NCBI GenBank assembly: GCA_001584585.1
Contig: LSYV01000030.1
Coordinates: 1,111,528 to 1,175,527, forward strand
DNA: 64,000 nt
From: Gonium pectorale
Taxonomy: Eukaryota; Chlorophyta; Chlorophyceae; Chlamydomonadales; Volvocaceae
Direction: 5' to 3'
The notes under the pieces were generated by a model that saw only the letters and a list, made by a program, of their open reading frames with translations, did not search any database and was not told where the DNA came from. How positions within the stretch are numbered: position 1 is the first letter of the stretch; each line of letters starts with the position of its first letter. Positions 34,141 to 45,165 of this stretch are shown here, piece after piece. The translations under genes and the position numbers were made by a program.

Positions 34141-35688
34141 CTACGACCACTCCGCCTGCTCGCCAGCATCCTCGTCGAAGTTCAACCCGCTCAGGTCCGC
34201 ACCGCCTAGGAGCTGCGAACGAAGGAGCAGGGGAAAGGAAAGGCCAAACGGGGGGTGACAGATGACGGGGCAGCAACCGAGGCTAAGGAAGCCATCAGTC
34301 ACCCAGACACGAACACGCGCCGCGCGCGTGCGGATGTGCCCCGCCACATGCCGGCATGTCAATTCAGCTGCCGGGCGGATCGACGTAACCCGTCCAGGCA
34401 CCCCGCATGCGCCAGCTCGGGTCCGCATCGCGCAACCCTCACCATGTCCTCTTGTGCCTCGAAGGCCATTACCCGACATGCTAAGTTCCATGGCCCTCCA
34501 AACCAACCCCATGCTTTATGCTATGCTGCATCGCAATCCCCATCATGATGCCTCAACAGTGGACTGTGGGAACCCCAATCCAGGTTCGCAATCCCGGCCC
34601 CCATTGTCCACCAACCCTGCCCTCCATAGCTGCATTCTCCAGCCCCACAGCCCCTGCCCCGTCGTGACTTGCCGTACCATGTCTGCCCCATCTTACCTGG
34701 TCGCCCTCGTCGATGTTGTAGCCCTCGCCGCTGGTGACGTCATATTCGCCGCCATACGGGTCCTCAGCGGGGTTGGCGGGCTGGTCGCTGACCTTCACAA
34801 GCTCAACATCAAAAACAAGAGTGGCACCGCCTGCGAGAGGGCGGGAGTGGCGTTCGGTTGGGAGGTTGATTGCACTTAACCGGTGACTTAGAGGGCAGCA
34901 CGTTGCAGCGGGCTCCACAGCAAACCTGCCTGGGATGGGGCCCATGCCGTCGTCGCCGTAGGCCAGCTGCGATGGGATCCTGAGCCTCCGCTTCTCACCA
35001 ACGCTGCATTTTGGCATGGAGAAGGTCTCGAGGAAGCGCGTTATCGTGATCAGCATGGGTTTTGCGAACCAATCGGCACATGCCAGTTCGCAGGCACTCG
35101 GACTGGTGGGGTACTGAACAATCGGACGGTTCAAACTCACCACATGCCAAGGATGCCCTGTTCCCAGCCGGGGATGACCTGTAGACGAGGGGTGCACGCA
35201 TGTTCAGGCCCACGCACAGCAGCACGCTGTTCCAACTCTGCCATGCACGGCGGCATGCCAACTAAATTCGAGCGGCACTTGCCTGCCCGAAGCCCAGCTT
35301 AAAAGTGATCGGCTCTCCCCGGTTGAAGGAATTGTCGAATTCGGTGCCATCGGTCAGCTTGCCCTGCGTGTCGTGGGCGCAGCTCCAGCTTCATCAAACT
35401 GTCCCAACTCCCAACATTTCGGTAAGGACATGACTTACACTGTAGTGCACCGCTACATAGTCGCCATTATTGGCCTTGACGTCGCAGTTCTCGGGCCGGA
35501 ACTGTAAGGAGTGAAAGGTGCTTTAATGCGATCCGGCGCACTTCTCTGTTGCATCACCGACACTATATCTATTGTCATGGCTAGGTATTTTGCACCTGAA
35601 CGCCTATGTCGACCTTGGGGGTTTCCGAAAGCGTAAGCCTCGCAAGCAGGCAGACAGCCAGGACGCACAGAAGGCGCAACTGCGACAT
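34141..35688 (-). CDS. FKBP-type peptidyl-prolyl isomerase, secretory pathway
   Basis: Catalyses cis-trans isomerisation of prolyl bonds; the signal peptide places it in the ER or secretory route, as for FKBP13/FKBP2-like proteins. Seven exons: 35688-35596 (LRLLCVLAVCLLARLTLS), 35501-35439, 35363-35283, 35178-35141, 35003-34930, 34830-34697 and 34212-34141. They total 184 residues with phase kept throughout. The FKBP core reads YVAVHYSGKLTDGTEFDNSF, ITFKLGFGQ, VIPGWEQGILGMCVGEKR, SQLAYGDDGMG and GGATLVFDVELVKV, so the active-site pattern (Tyr, FD, VIPGW, Y, F) is intact. A short acidic tail (YGGEYDVTSGEGYNIDEGDQ, then LSGLNFDEDAGEQAEWS) extends past the domain. Introns 3 and 5 appear to use GC donors. 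Confidence 0.88.
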
Positions 35689-37762
35689 TGTGCAAGGCTG
35701 TAAGCGTTCTCTGTCTTGAAGCAAATGAAACATGCCTAAGATACAGTTCAGTTGCAGCCGTTTCGTACACGGGTGGTACGGCCTGTGTCCTGTGCAGCCC
35801 TGCCCCAGAGCACCCAGCACCGAGTCCCTCCTTGAGACAGGTCCCAAGGCAGGAGTAGCATTTGCTGGCATTCGGGTAGTGGTCAGGAGGAGCAGTTGTG
35901 AATGGGGCCCTATGGGCGGGCGCCAGGGTCTCCACTGGCGGGCGCCGGGACACGCCGGGACACCAACGCTTCTGCATTCCCATGGTATTCACACAATCAG
36001 TGCACACAATACATTGCAAGTGGCGCTTACTACAGGCCGCGTAAGACGCATACTCGTCTTCACCGCGATACCTGAGACCATCTTTCATCTTAATCCTGGT
36101 GCACCGTCCGTCACCGTCACACGCGTACACAAGGTAGGCCTGGATGCCAGAAGCACCCAGAATGCAAATCTCGCAGTCGTGACGACACCTGACCTTACGA
36201 GGTATGGATGCGGTGGAAGGTGCACCGTATTTGTGTGAGGGGTACTTTTACGTCCCGCTTGGTGCTCAGCTAGCGCCCATCGTGATCTCCGTGATGAAGA
36301 CCAGCGGCAGGCCCCTAGCGAATGGCATCACAAACTGCATGTAGCTTGAGCCCATTGGCAGGATGCGAGACAACTGCCAGGATGCCAGGAACCATCGCCG
36401 TTCCTACCAGCCTCTACCAGGAGGCTCAGGAGGCCTTACCCTCCTCTTACGCGAGCCCCGTCCGAACGCAGAGGATGCGAAACGTGACCCGCATCGCGCC
36501 TCGACCGCTGTCTATCTCACCGTTGCTGGCCACCGCCCCCTCGCTTTGCCCTCATCGCGCTACGCTTGTCCTTGTCGGCCCGTGCAAGCCGCCACGCCTG
36601 CTCACACGCCGGCGCGGGCTCGCAGCAGCTGCGCCCGGCACGCTGCCCCGTCGTCCTGCGCCGCGGCCCGTGTGCCCCAACTCTTCTGCCCGTGTGCGGC
36701 TCCCGGCAGCTGGCCCACCATCCACCTGGCGCCCCAGAAGGAAGGAGTACGAAAGTTTACCCACGAAAGGCAGCAGCGAGCGCGGCGGACCAGCGGGGCG
36801 TGGCCAGTGCCAGGGCATCGGCGCGCGGGGTGCGCCCTTGCTCGGGGTGCGCCCTCCCTCCTCCGTCCTCCCCTGCTCTGGTTGCGGGTTGGCTGTGTGG
36901 TGCCTACTTGCTACGCCTACCCCCGCACCCACACAACCGTGCACATGCACCAGCACACACTCAAGCCCGGAACGAGCGCCCCCCCCATCCGGCGCGTCTC
37001 GAGGCCAGACGTCGGATTGCCGTGACGGTCGGCACCTCGGCACCAGCACGCGAAACCGTTGACCCTCCCTGATGGAGACAGCGGCCCAGCGAATAGCGAA
37101 TTAGTTCATCTACAATCCCCGAGCTCGAACTGCCTGCACCCATGTTCCCAACAACATGCCCTTCAATCTACGCACTATCAGTGTGCAGTACGCGCTTCCG
37201 GAAACAGAAAGCTAGGCCTCAGCAGCCTGAACAGGAGCTGCCGTCTACCCTACAGCTGCACGATCCACACTCCCCCTCCTGCACTCAAAAGTCTGCACCA
37301 AGCAAGGAACCACAGTAGGCAAGCCAGGGGTACTACTATGAGCGCCGCTGACAAGCAACCCGGCCTAGCCCACGTGCATGTCTGGACTCTAGGCGCAACA
37401 AACCTAGGCTCACAGGGGCACATGCACGCGTGTGCTCGCAACGCCGCGCTTCTTGCAACGCAGTTGAAGCGGGCCCCACGCCAGTGTGTACACCGAGCCT
37501 TTCCACGGAGCCTAACCCGGTGTCTACGTGCTCGTCGGCACACATGGCCGTACGGCCTCTTCCCCATCCAGCACCGCCCTCACCAGTTTCTGGACATCAA
37601 TCCATGCCAACCCATGCCTGCAATCTCACGCAGCCCATTCATCAGCCTTCGGGGAAGATGCGCCACTTGCAAAGCCCTTTCACCAACCCTCCCCGTAGCG
37701 TTGATACCTACACCACGCATAACGACCGCCACCACCACCAGTGACCGCCAGTGCTCCTGAGG
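35689..37762. other. Intergenic region between FKBP and Brf1
   Basis: About 2 kb between two minus-strand genes. The 36.3-37.1 kb part is very C-rich on the plus strand and open in several frames on both strands, with no recognisable protein. It probably contains the FKBP promoter (proximal to 35688) and the Brf1 3' UTR. Confidence 0.45.
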
Positions 37763-40700
37763 TTACCGGCCCCGCCCCCGGAGGCTGAGCCCCGCTGGCC
37801 GGGCGCGTGCGCCAGGCACGGAGGCCTCGCCGCTGCGCACAAACGTGAGCGAGCCTAGAAAGCCGCCGCCTAGGCCCCCGCTGCGCCGTCGCGTTTCCTC
37901 TTCCAGCGACGCCGCATAGCGCGCAGACTCGGCCGCCGCGTCTCGCTTCCGAGCCTCCGCACGCTTCGCCATGGCAGCGGCCACAGCCGGCGCCGGCTCG
38001 CCGCCGTCATCGTCCCCGGCGGCAGGCCCGCCGCCAAGCGCTAGCGGTGTGACGCCGGCCCCGGCGTCGCCGTACGCGCCGTACCCGCCGGCGCCGCCCA
38101 TGTCGGAGGTGCTGGGCCCCGCGCCGGATCCGCTGGCGCCTCCGCCGAACAGGTTCTCTAGGGCGCCGTAGTTAATCTTGTTGGAGAGCTTTTTAGATTC
38201 GAGCAGGTTTCGCGTGGCCCCGGCGGCGTCCTCGGCCGCAGGCAGCTTGGGCTGCGAGCACGAATGGCACGGCAAAGATGCAGGCGGTGAAGCCACGTCC
38301 CTTGGGCGCGCATCCCATGAGGTCCAAGGCAACAGGGCGGATCTGTGCTCCTATACCCTACGCTGTCCGGGTGCGTCACGCCCTCTTCCTCCGCCTCCTC
38401 TCCAAACCTTAGTACCGCATCCACGTCCGAGCTTCGGATCCCATGCTCAAAACCCCACGCTCCCACCGCACCTTGCGCGTGTACTTGCGCTTTGTACGCC
38501 CGCTCGGCGCTCCCTCGGCGGCTGCCTCGGCCGCCTTCTTGGCCTCCTGCTTCTCAATCCAGTCCTTGTTCATCTCCGTCCACAGCATCTCCCGCACGCT
38601 CGCCTCCTCCGTTGACGCCAGGTAGCCCGCAATGGCATCATCGTCGACGTCCGACAGGTTGTCGTCATCGCCGGCGGCGGCGGCGGTGGCAGCGGCGACC
38701 GGGCGTTCCCCACCGGCAGCGGCAGCGTCGCCGGCTTCGGCGTCGCCGGCCGTACGGGAGCGCTTCGCGCGGCCCCCCTCGCCCTCGTGGTCCTCCTCCC
38801 CCTCCTCCTCCTCCTCCTCCTCCTCCTCTTCGATGTCAACGCGAGCACCGGCTCGGCTGGCAGCAGCGGCGCGTCCCGCCGCCGGCCCCGCCTCCCAGTC
38901 GCTGGCGCTGCCGTACGCTCCAGTCCCCGCTGCTGCCGCTGCGCCGCGATTCCCACGGCCGCCGGGTGGTGCCGCGGTCGGCGAGCGCCGCCGCGGAGGC
39001 TCCGCCACCGCTGCCGCCACGGCGCCGCCGACCGCCTTTGTAAGCGACTGCAGCTCCGACCTGCGAAGGGCCTCATCGAAGTCCGCCTCTTCCTCCGGCG
39101 CCACTCTACCGCTGCCCGCGCGGCGCGCCCCCGATCCCGACGGCCCGGCCCCATCCTCCTCCTCCTCCTCCTCCTCCAATGCCCGCTCGTTCTCCATGTG
39201 CCGACCTGGCGGCCCGAGAGCGGAGAACGAAGAGAACCAACAAGGAGGTTGAGGTTTGACGCCCCTTGTAAGGCTTCGATCGAGGGGCTTCCTGGTAGCA
39301 TGCACCCTGCCTCTCGCGGCGGGTGCATCAGTTTGTGGGGCCTCGCTGCACAACGGCGTGCGCCCGTGCTGTCCCGCTCATAAAGGCTGCAGCCGCGCCC
39401 CGTGCCAGCCAGGTGGCCCCCCGTGCGAACCAAACAACTTGCCTAACAGTTCACCAGATAGGAAAGCGCGCATGAGCGCGAACCCTCCAGAAGGATCCCC
39501 GGTGGCCTCGCCCCGTTCTTACGTTCGTGTACGCCCATCGCAGCGTCGTCAGCCCCGGAGGTGCCGGGCGGACCCTCCAACGCTAAAAGCTCCTCGTCCT
39601 CCTGCGCGGCGCCGCACGAGAGCAAGAGCGAGAGGAGGGCGGAGTAAAGGGAGCGTGGGGCAGGTGGCGGTGCCGGCAGCAAGTGTCGCATGGTGGAAGG
39701 CACATGGGCAGAAGAAATTTATCCACGACCCTCCATTGCCTTGCCTTTGTCGAATGAGCGCTCTGCAAATACCCACCCCATGCCCCGGACCATCTTTAAT
39801 CCGGCACACGCACCACACCGCATCGTCCCATGCCAACCTTGAGCCGTTGGGCCTCACCGCGAAGAGCTTGTTTTAGGAGTGTTTTGCAATAATCCCCAAC
39901 GTGCACCACCCGAAGCCAGCCAATCTTCTACGCCCTCTTGATCCGAGTCATCCCCAAAAATGGCACTGCGTTTGCATCACACAAGTGTTCCCACACACCC
40001 TCACTATCCCATCCATTCTCACACACTCGCACGCACGTACCCTGAGCAGTCCCTGCTCATCTGCCGAGAGCTTCGCGCGCACCGCCTGTTTGAGCTCGCG
40101 GCGCAGGTTGCGCAGGTAGGCAGGAGGGTCGTAGGCGCCGCCCTGCAGCACACAACACGCCACACAAGAGGGTGGTGTCAATGCCGCGCCAGCAGGTGGG
40201 TAAGTGGTGGGATGAGGAAGCACCTGAGTGGCGGTGTGGGCCGAGCGGGCATGCAGCCGAACTCACTATCGATGGCTCTCGTTCGCCTCATTTTCAATCA
40301 GAGCGACCCCCAATACATCGCACGCCAGGTCGTGGACCGCGTGCTTGCTGGCTGTGGTGTGGGCTCCCTGCGTTCCCCAGAAACGACTGTACCCTCGCGC
40401 GGCCCTGATATGGCTTGATGTATAGCGCTGATATTTAGGTGCCGCCGGTCCTCCAGGCTTCCCAGCAACGAACCCCTGACCTAATCAACCATGCGGCGCC
40501 TCCTGCCCTAGCTCTTGAACACAACCGTTGCCTCCTGTGGCCACACTTTGATCGGGCAAGTGCCTATGTTACCTGCGGCCCCGACATGGTGATTTTTAGG
40601 TACTCCTCCAGGCACCCGCGGCACAGGCCGTGCGCCAGGAGCAGGGCGCCAGCGCGCACGTGCTCGCAGCGCTGGCCCTCGGCGTTGGGGTCCACCGCCA

Positions 40701-43620
40701 CCACCGTGTCCGCGCCCGCGCCGTCGCCGCTGCCACCGGCGGCGCCGTCCGCACCCTCCCCGGCGGCGCCCTCGATGGGTGCGGTGGCCGCGGCCGGCGC
40801 GGGCAAGGGCGGCGGCGGGTTCTCCGCGGCGGCGCGCTCGTAGTTGAGCACGATTTGCTCCTGGGGTTCATCAGCCGCGGCAGGTCAATTAGCTACGGCA
40901 ATCGTTTGTTTCCGGTGGTGAACAACATCGGTGGGGCGCATGTGGCAAGGCGGCGGAGCGAGATAACGTGTCCCGACAGCATCACCAGCGGATGGCGCAT
41001 GCAACTTCCACGGCTCCGTCCGCGACTCTTCACGGAAGCGGCAACGCCCAGCAGCGCGACCGGCCATTTATACGGGCCGCAGTTGGACGGTGAAGGGCGG
41101 GGCCTCAAGAGTGGGGTGGGGTACAAGTTGACGGCTCCTACCGCCGCACCTGCTCCGCCTCGATGGCCTTGTCCCGCTCGCCCAGCTGGCCCAACGTCAG
41201 CTCCGCGTCGCGCGTCTCCGCCAGCTCCATCACGCGCCGCTCCACAGTGCTCCAGCCGATGTGCACGATGGAGATGACGTCCTGCGCGCATGCGGGGCCA
41301 TGCCGTACGTTGCCATGGAAGTGCCAGTCCACGGAACTGCCACAGGGTGCTCAACAGCCATTTAGACGAAAGCAGCTGCACATAGAATAAAAAGGCAGGC
41401 AGGAAGGAGCATTTGCGCGGGAGGGTGCGGGAGATGCATCATAACCTTCACCCACAAAAGCAACACGCAGGCAATCCCGCCAGCAACAAACCTTCTTGGT
41501 CTTTTCCACGCCGTGTATGTGCGAGGCCAGGAAGAGCGCCGCCCCGCAGATGCCGCTGGGCCGCCGGCCCACCAGCATCCAGTCGCGCTTCATGGACTGC
41601 ACCAGCCGCATGGCGGTGTTGGTGATTTTCTGTGGAGCCGGGCATTTGCAACACAAGGATACGGCAAAGCGGTCCGGTATTCGACACTTGTATTATGGTA
41701 TCTGCGCTGACGGGCGCACATCACCATGCAGCCCTCCGACGGCGTCCTCCACGGACCCCCTCCCCCCCAAACACACAGCCACGTGTCGCGAGTAGGACAT
41801 CGGAGAAGTGGGGAGGCAAGGCAGACGGGAGGGCTGCCCAGCAACGCTGCCCTGCCCGCGCGACCACGATGCTGGAGGACGGCAAGCCATTTTTCTTAGC
41901 GTTGTGGACTACATGATTGCCCCTGACAGCTTACTGCTGCATCCCCGGTGCTCATGCGCCCGGTCCCACCGTCTTGAGCTCCTGTGTGGGCAGGCGAAGT
42001 CGGTCCACGAAGCGGTTCATGTAGAGGGAGGGGTCGATGGGCTTCGTGAAGGTGGCGTTCTCGTCCAGCCGCAGAAGTCGTAGCATCTGCAAGAATACGC
42101 CGCCTGAAGGGGGCAGCGGCATTGCGCGTGCGGAGCAGGGACGGGTCAAGATGTCCACTGATAAATATGTAACGCAAGCTCGACCTAAACCTTTTATCCC
42201 GCACATTCCGCACGAGGGGACAACGAGGGGGCATGCCGACTGCTACAATTTTAGGATCATCATGCTTGCACAAGCCAGCACCAGCCCACGGCGAGGGCCA
42301 CCGCGTTTTCCAGCAGCGGTACCCCACTCTGAGCCGTTCACGGGGCCCGGAGAGTTCACCAATCACTCACCCAGCGTGAAAATGTTGACAGAGAGCTGAT
42401 CCGAGAAGTCGATGAGCATGTAAGGACGCTTCTCCAGGCGGCAGAAAATGTACAGGCAAACGGCTGCCACCTGTTGGGCCAGGGAGGACAGGGACGGATT
42501 GTGACCCGCTACCAGCAAGGGGCCAGCGAAAGAGAAGACAAACGCAAGGCTTTGCTCCCCAGAGATATCCACAAGCCCAGCATAAACGCCGCCCTGGCCC
42601 ATGCAACCCATGTCAAGATGCCCACGCCGGCAACGCCCATGCCTGCGCCTTCCACGCCCAAGCTTCGCATGCTCCCACTGGCAACGCCCATAGCCCTCAC
42701 GCCGCGCACCTGGTTCGCCCTGCGGCCTCGCGTGAAGCCGCGCTGCAGCGCCAGCTTGTACAGCCGGTGCGCCGCCTCCGTGGCCTCGGAGGAGGGGCTA
42801 ATGCGCAGCGCCTCCACCAGGGCCATGATTTCGTAGCGCCCCCGGGTCACGGCCGCCTCGTGGCTGTCACCCTGTGGTTGAGCGGGGGTGATCAGCAGCA
42901 ATGCAGCTCAGCGTCGGCAGTGACTTTTACGGTACAGGGGACGACCGACCGTGCCCCAAATAACAAGCGCGCAACGACACGGATCGGGCCACCCAGAAGC
43001 TCCTTTGGCAGGGGCGCCATAGCGATACCCCGTGGCCCTGTACCCACCGCCCTAATCACTGGAATGGCCCCAACTCACACCGTTCTGAGTAAGACGCACC
43101 CAGGATCACACGCGTCCTCCTACCAGTCAACGATGTATAACCCTCCTGCGCCAAGCCCCAGGCACAACGCCACCTTACCCCATTGGCCCACATGCGTCCT
43201 CCGGAGAAGCGGCCAATGCCTCGAGCCTCGCCGCTGGCTCCCACCATCTTGCCGACCAGCTCTCCCTCGCCGTCCGCACCCTTGGAGAACATGACATCGC
43301 TGCTGAAGGCCGTGTCCTCGACCACACGGCCGCACTTCAGGGTGCCGAAACGAGCGCAAGGGCAAGAACGGACTGTAATTTATAGTTTGACACAGGGAGC
43401 AAGCGACACGGGCTCGCGCTGCCTGGAACGGCTGGCGCAACACCCTCCTGCCCCAGCTGGCCGTGCTGCCCTGTGCAGCCCCATCCGTGACCACCCCTGA
43501 ATACCCCTTAACCATGCCCAGAAGCCATCGTCCCTAACGCACCTGGACACAGCAGCTGAAGCCATTCGCGTCGTCCACCTCCACCTCCACCTCCGCGGCG
43601 CACGTGGCGCACCACACCAT
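37763..43620 (-). CDS. BRF1: TFIIIB subunit Brf1 (RNA polymerase III initiation factor)
   Basis: Brf1 bridges TBP and RNA polymerase III at tRNA and 5S genes in the nucleus. Twelve exons: 43620-43543, 43334-43179, 42871-42710, 42470-42371, 42103-41970, 41629-41492, 41281-41150, 40860-40573, 40142-40041, 39601-39523, 39205-38472 and 38251-37763. They total 863 codons with phase kept. The N-terminal zinc ribbon has CATC at residues 4-7, and its second pair forms across the first splice junction (CCVQCGRVVED). Two cyclin folds follow: TRGRRANQVAAVCLYIFCRL, LIDFSDQLSVNIFTLGG and DPSLYMNRF, then MKRDWMLVGRRPSGICGAAL. The Brf1-specific C-terminal region is clear: LSDVDDDAIAGYLAST with LWTEMNKDWIEKQ, and ATRNLLESKKLSNKINY. 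Gly/Ala- and Glu-rich inserts make it longer than typical homologues. Confidence 0.92.
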
Positions 43621-45165
43621 GGCTAATCAGCAATAGCGCCCCCACAGTGTACCGAGTGCAGCGTTTTGCGTCGCGGCAGGTCAAGTTCGTTGTCCAGCTA
43701 GCAGCTCTACCAATCTTTAACTTTTTAACATGCGAGCACAGAACACGATCGTCGACGAATGTCCAGCACTTCCCGGCGCACAGACACCTTTAAACGCGCG
43801 ATGTCGTCTGCAGGTTTCCTATGAATAATTATCAGCTTCATCGCAGTGACTGTGTCAGTAAGTTGCGGAGATTCTCTGCTAGCGGCGTTCGCATCGTGTT
43901 TCTCCCAAATGTGGATAGTCTTTGTGGTCAGGGCTACACTGTGGATTGCGATTGCAACATTCATGCCAAAGAAAGAGTGGCCATCCACACGCACGAACGA
44001 ACTGTCGTACGATACCGCTATGGTCGTGTGGGGGTGCGAGGGTGCCCTGACCAGCGTTCCACTGCAGCCGATATGGCATAGCATGGTTGCAACCCGCGGT
44101 CTGCCATCTCAAGGCGCTGCTCAGCATCTGCTCAGGAACCAGACGAGAGCCAGGGGAGCCCCAGGGGAGCCCCGTACGCCGTTACGGGGACTGATGCAGC
44201 TCAAATGGGCATGTGGACCATTTTAATAGCCCTCTGAACCGCTCTGGACTCCATGCATACGCCGCACGTGCTGCGCCGTATCGTGCTGCCCCGAGTCACA
44301 CAGCGCCACCCTGCGCAACGCACAGCGCAGGCCGCAGGAGCTTGCCTGCTAAGCAACGACGGACCCGACAGGCAGCGCGATAAGCTTTCCAGCGTCCAGC
44401 TTGATGGTCGTGCCTTCTGGCCTGTTTCGCTCTGCAGAAGAGGCAACTCGCGTTGTCCAGGCAGCTCTGCTCCTCCGAGGGCGGTTGAACCGCGTGTCAA
44501 GGGAACGTGACGGGCAGGGGACGGCAGGGGCGGATGCACCGGATGCACGTGGCGCCTGGTGGATTCTACGCTGATGGTTTAAGAACGAACTAAGTAAAAA
44601 CGTGTGAGGGCGTGAGGAAAGCATGGCTCGGGAAGGGAGATTTGATAGGGCAATTATGGACGGACATGGCAGGTGGCTTCCGGGGCTCCGGACCCTCCCA
44701 GTCAGCAGTAACGCGGAAGAGCGTTGGACGCCTTAGGCGCCCTCAGGGTGGGCTGGACCGACAACCCATTCACCAGCCCTATCTCGCCAGTGCTGCTGGT
44801 CCCACGCACACTCCGCGCACTCCGGCCACCGGACCTCCCGGCATAGGCACACTGCGTGGGAGGCAACCCCCGCTCCAAGTCCATGCCCGCTCCGCTTTCG
44901 GCCCCCTTCCATCATCGGGGCATGCCTGCGAGTTCAGTTTTGGGCATGACCCATGACCCCGTCGCACGGCGGGTGAGGCTTGCGGTCCCGAATGATGCCA
45001 GGTCAACAAGCAAGAATGCACTGTATTGGTATGTGGCATGTTTTGGGTGATGGGACAAAAAGTGGGTGTTAGGTGTCTCGCCTGCCGTATTCCGCACAGT
45101 TGGCAGCAGCGTGCCCCCGATGCAGGCCCTGTCTCTGCCCACCCGCGTACCCAAATCACACAAAG
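43621..45165. other. Divergent intergenic region between Brf1 and the Bfr1-like gene
   Basis: About 1.5 kb separate the two divergent starts, so this is the shared promoter space. A minus-strand frame ending near 44349 (TTIKLDAGKLIALPVGSVVA) looks protein-like but is too short and context-free to call. Confidence 0.45.

Noticed and set aside
36322..37072. Open frames of 165-246 codons on both strands
   Set aside because: High GC keeps several frames open at once. No recognisable protein, no consistent splice sites, Pro/Arg/Ala composition typical of shadow frames.
38345..39383. Plus-strand frames of about 200 codons rich in Ser/Arg/Leu
   Set aside because: They are antisense shadows of Brf1 exon 11, whose Glu- and Ala-rich coding strand has conserved Brf1 motifs.
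44201..44624. Minus-strand frame ending TTIKLDAGKLIALPVGSVVA between Brf1 and the Bfr1-like gene
   Set aside because: Looks protein-like over 25 residues only, with no upstream exon or family match; not enough to call a gene.
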